DNA of 64,000 bases, from NCBI GenBank assembly GCA_033439795.1, contig JAUTDP010000014.1, positions 868,001 through 932,000 of the forward strand, in the 5' to 3' direction. Positions 60,001 to 64,000 of the stretch are shown here, piece by piece. This DNA is from Sordaria brevicollis. Its lineage: Eukaryota; Ascomycota; Sordariomycetes; Sordariales; Sordariaceae. The number at the start of each line of letters is the position of its first letter. Position 1 is the stretch's first letter. A model generated the notes under the pieces. It was not told the origin of the DNA. It worked only from the letters and a program-made list of their open reading frames with translations, and did no database searches. The position numbers and the translations under genes were made by a program.

Positions 60001-62287
60001 AGTAAATCTATAGGTAATAAATATAGTACTAATATAGCCTCGGTAACTTTCCTTATAATTAAGAAAATTTATAACGAAACGTTCTCCAACCCTATACCTT
60101 CTATCTCTAAATTTTCGCTTAATTTACTATTTAATCTTTACTTAAGCATAAGTATTATATTACTCGGTCTTAGGGTTTTCCTCGTCCTCCTCCTTCTTAT
60201 TCTTAAATAGGACTTTAGCTCCTAATACATTATAAAAATAGGATAGCACTTAGGGACCAAGGTGCCCTAATTTAAAATATTAAGTAAGGGGGTCTTTACG
60301 GTAATACTTACAACCTATATAAGAATTAACTATATTCCTACGGGTATAGAAGCTCGCCCGAATAAGTAAATAAAGAAACTCTTTAAATAGAATTTAACGG
60401 TAACGGGTCTTAAAATAACAAAAGAATAATTAATCTATATTACGAAAGTAATTATTAGGTAGTTTATAATCCTAAAAGAAACTTTACTTGCGTAATAAAT
60501 ATAAAGAAATAAAGTTAATTATAAAATTAAAGTAGAAGGCTATATTATAGAAACGTAATTTCCTAGGCCCGTTCTCTCTATTAATAATGAAATTAACCTC
60601 CCCATAACCTTAAATTATAATACGTAAATTTCCAGCCTATAAGTCGTCGCTATAGGGTGCGTAACGGAAATTGAGGAAACGCGTAATCTCGTTAAATACG
60701 TGCAAAGAACTACTAGAATTAAGAAGAGCGTAATTTTTGAGCGGGTAAATATCAGAGCTTCCTTCTCCCGCTTAAAATACTACTTATACTATAGCAATTT
60801 TATAAACCTAAATAGAAATAAGAATAGGATTTATAGTAACACTCTCACTAAAAAGTTAATTACTCTAAGATTAGTTACTAATACTAGGGATAAAATCTAT
60901 TAATTATTTAACCATCTCCCTTCTCTAAACCTCGACCTCCCTTTTAAGCTTTAGATTATTATTAAAGTTCTTAACTACCCGAACTTATACTTTAAGGTTA
61001 GGTTTCCAACGAGGGTTTAAGGCCCTACTAAAAAAAAAATACCAATAGTGTTTAATAATATACGTACCCTCTTCGTAGACCTTATAGCGAAATAACGATA
61101 ATAAACTTCCGCTCTACTTAAAATCTTTAATTTACGCTACGTACTTCCTTTTACACTAATTACATTAAGGTCTACTAAATTAAACGTCCTCTACTTCAAT
61201 ACTAATATCCTCCAACCCATTGAGGGTATCGCCTCTAACTCTAAAAGACGCCCCGCGAATGCCTCCACGGCCAAACTTAGCCTATACAATCACGGGTGCC
61301 TTATCGTTGAGGCCCTCAATGCAGAAATCCCCGGACAAAATGCGGAAATCGAGAATATTATTAACGATTTATAAACAGTATTAGCGCAAAGCGCCGGAAG
61401 CCCAACCCGGTCAAATAGGGCGTAAACACTTAATAAAGTTATAGAACCAAACAATAGCTAATAGGGACTTAGGGACCGCGTAGAATTAAACTTTAGTTAT
61501 AATAATCTCCCAACCGTCGATCCACTTAACTATTCCTATCCTAGGCTCTATCGTAAGGAATTTGCCAATATAATCGCAATAGGCCTTACGGACATCGATA
61601 AAAGCTTATTCGAAACGGTATTATAACCCCTTAACTAGGGCAAAGTACTATTGGGGGAGATTTTCGTTATTCCGGAAGTAGCTAAACTTATAATCCTGGC
61701 AAACAATCTTACGCATCTATTTAATAAATATAGCGCAATACTTCGAAAAGGTTTCGTATTTTTTAAACCGGTAGTTAAACATACTAACGTCGTAATTATA
61801 CTCCTATAGCCCCGCGATAGTAAAGTCGGTGAGTTTAGCGGTAGCGTCGTTAATCCATTCCTTTAAAGATTTTTCGGTGAATTCCACGCCTATAGGGATA
61901 TCGTCGGCGCTATAAAGAAAGACTAGCGTAATAAAGGTACTATTTTTAAAATCGTTAAGAACTTCCCTAACCTTTTCGATGCAATAGCGGGCGGACGACT
62001 TAATAGCGTAATCTATAATAGCTGGCTCTATAGGCTCAAGGGGAGCTGGCTATACCCCTAGCACATAATTAGTAAGGTCTAGGACCTTAACGTAGGCTAT
62101 AAACTCGTCGCTCCATTCCCTAAATTTATTTATAGAATTTAAGTAGACCTATTTGGCGACGACTTCCTTATCGATTAACTAGGATATAATTAATAACGTA
62201 ATGGGTTACGGTAATAATAGTAATAATAGTTATAACTAGTACAATTGAAGTTTTCGTAGCGCGGAGATCGCAAATCAGATTGTTAAT
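57045..62287 (-). pseudogene. copia gag-pol relic
   Basis: Minus-strand motifs remain readable despite many stops. Reverse transcriptase has FYYVDDIVFYY with the YVDD active site at 58128-58117. The RNase H region near 57530-57495 has STTEVEFVALSN (family STAEAEYVALS), preceded by GGLIYWGASK. Integrase and gag should lie toward the right end but are too degraded to delimit. It is inactive. Confidence 0.88.
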
Positions 62288-62475
62288 TATTAGATTACAC
62301 AATAAAGTGGATATCGTAATTGAGGGTTAAAATCGATGTATATATTTAGAAGAGTTTTATAGAACCTGAGTTGGGGGTGCCCAGACTATTAGGAAGGTCT
62401 GCAGCCAAAATCTGGTGGCTGGGGCGCCTTACGTAAGCCTGTTTCTACTGGTCGAGTCTACCCTCTAATCTGACA
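62288..62475 (-). repeat. 5' LTR (right) of copia element
   Basis: It starts TATTAGATTACACAATAAAG, a RIPed form of the left copy's TGTCAGATTGCACAGCAAAG, and ends with the intact ATCTGACA. Confidence 0.93.
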
Positions 62476-62480
62476 GAATT

Positions 62481-64000
62481 TTCCTCTATCGAAACAATTG
62501 CCCCGTCAGTTTTCAGCTTACGTTGTTGATGCGCTCCTGTGGGAATGGCCTCCATTTCATGACCTCCAGACCGCTTCTTCGAGGGAAGTAGAGTAGGCTT
62601 GAAGCCATTCAGAGTCCAGACACTCCTCTTCTCGTTGTCTTCGGATCCTTTGAGTAACTGTCAAGCGGAACCAACAGTGAGACATCATCTTGCACCCACA
62701 CTCAGGTAACCGCATTTGTCCGTCGTCATACCCCAACCTGTCTCGATCACCTGCGCTCACTCATTCGGCCGGCGTGCCTCAAATCTCGCCAATCTTAGCA
62801 GAGACCAGAGAGAACAAACTTCCAAGCAACAAACATCGCCATCTTTCCTTGCTTGTTCCATTTCTTCGCGTTCGAATTCGCTCATTCGTCACGATCCAGG
62901 ATGTCAAGGTACTACAAAGGCTGCGGACTGTTATTACAGACGATATCGGCGCAAGCTCAAGCGAGACGCCACCTCCAAAATCTCGGAGCAGAAAAAGCAA
63001 TATGTCTTACGCAGAGTTGACAGGACAGCAGGGTCAGACAGCCGCCCACATGCCCACTCATCTCCGAAAGATGATACGCTGCAATGTCAGCTCGGATTCC
63101 AGAACCCTCTCAGAAGCATGAAGCCCGTAGCCCACCAGCCGCCGTGATGGTGGCAGCCAACGATCAAGTGTGGCGAGTAGCAATGGCAGCTTCAAGACCT
63201 TTCCACCGGCGTCCAACACCCTGACTGGTGTGTAGAGGTATTCTCACATCACCATTTGTACAGGTAGTAGGTACATTGACTGTTTCTTCCACCCTTCGTC
63301 CTCATGGTAGGAATCAGCCCCAAATCCTTGACCAGCTGGATATTGCCGAGGGCCACATAGTAGGTTCCTGATATCAGACTTTGCAAGCGTAGCAGCACTA
63401 CGCAGGAAGCTATCTCTCAACCAAGATGCTTCGGACCATGGCTTTGGCCCCAAGCGTACAGCTTTGCATATCTAGCGCTCCATACCAGAGAATAGAATGC
63501 GACAGAGCACGTTATGACCAGCACACCAATGATGATCATGGATGAACAAGCGCTCATCGATCGTGACCCTTCCCACTTCTTCACGTCCCAAGCCAGGATT
63601 GGTCTAGAGAGCAGGGCAAACATCGCATAGCTTCGAGGCTACTGCACTCATTTGCTTTTGTTTCATGTACGATGATCAACATCCGGACATCGCTGGGAGG
63701 TAGTGTAGTTGACACCTCAATTTTTGTCATGATTGGTACCTACCACTCATGCCTCCCATGCCCGACAGCGATAGATGGACGTGATGAGAAAAAGCCTTCC
63801 GCACCCTTCAAGCATTTACCCGCACGTCAGCTGATGGTCACGAGACTGGGCAGGAGGACTAGATTGAACGTCAGTTTAATGGTTCACGATTTTCCGACGT
63901 ACAGCCGTCCAGTCCAGTTCGCTTTCGGATGCGTGAACGAACGTGCGAGAAAAAGGACCTGTTTCTCGCGAGTTCTCCAGTGAATTTTCAAGTCAAGGCC
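62481..64000. other. no gene called
   Basis: This is un-RIPed DNA right of the copia element. Overlapping plus-strand frames at 62690-63147, one with a Lys/Arg-rich stretch (YYRRYRRKLKRDATSK), could belong to a gene, but I found no family motif or clear splice signals. Nothing else is supported before the window ends. Confidence 0.4.

Larger units (their letters stand above)
56857..62475 (-). mobile_element. Ty1/copia LTR retrotransposon, RIPed
   Basis: This 5619-bp element has 188-bp LTRs and a perfect 5-bp target duplication GAATT (56852-56856 and 62476-62480). The LTRs have TGTCAGAT...ATCTGACA ends, intact at the outer edges and RIPed (TATT.. / ..AATA) on the inner sides. The pol relic reads on the minus strand. 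It is the only insertion seen in this part of the window and is not nested. Confidence 0.95.

Noticed and set aside
57045..62287. CRISPR-like or satellite organisation in AT-rich blocks
   Set aside because: No regular spacer/repeat periodicity is seen. The apparent repetition is AT-saturation from RIP.

Overview
The window looks like nuclear DNA of a filamentous ascomycete, most likely a Sordariomycete in or near the Sordariales. The evidence is short GT..AG introns with CTAAC-type branch points, an intron-containing tRNA, an RNA-silencing RNA-dependent RNA polymerase of SAD-1-like size, and large AT-rich blocks almost free of CpA/TpG but still rich in CpG. That last pattern is the signature of repeat-induced point mutation (RIP), a Pezizomycotina genome defence. 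I cannot name the species.

Layout. 1-5.1 kb: no recognisable protein gene, one tRNA-Gly(GCC). 5.1-7.8 kb (minus): a delta-like phosphoinositide phospholipase C in four exons. 7.9-12.4 kb: an un-mutated DD34E Tc1-type DNA transposon with 59-bp inverted repeats. It carries an intron-containing transposase and, convergently, a second gene for an ~889-aa acidic, basic-headed protein of unknown function. 12.4-16.4 kb: no gene seen. Then come a tRNA-Glu(CTC) with a 21-nt intron and a 2-oxoglutarate/Fe(II) dioxygenase gene (minus). 18.2-39.5 kb: a nested, RIP-destroyed transposon island. The outer shell is a PIF/Harbinger element (TAA target duplication, DDE_4 transposase) of about 3.8 kb. It was interrupted by two Ty3/gypsy elements (7.35 kb plus strand, 10.1 kb minus strand), and the second of these was interrupted by a 1.95-kb un-RIPed insert with a very long TAA-rich tract.

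39.9-52.7 kb is the gene-rich part: AIM11 (plus), an unrecognised 495-aa protein (plus), a 1672-aa RNA-dependent RNA polymerase (minus, convergent with the previous gene) and a mitochondrial D-lactate dehydrogenase (cytochrome) (minus). 52.7-56.9 kb: no gene seen. 56.86-62.48 kb: a RIPed Ty1/copia element with 188-bp LTRs and a perfect GAATT target duplication. 62.5-64 kb: no gene called.

The cellular genes are unrelated housekeeping and signalling functions (lipid signalling, oxygenase, mitochondrial inner membrane, lactate oxidation). The theme that links the window is genome defence. A silencing polymerase gene sits between two RIPed islands, while one cargo-bearing DNA transposon has escaped mutation and sits about 105 bp upstream of the phospholipase C start.
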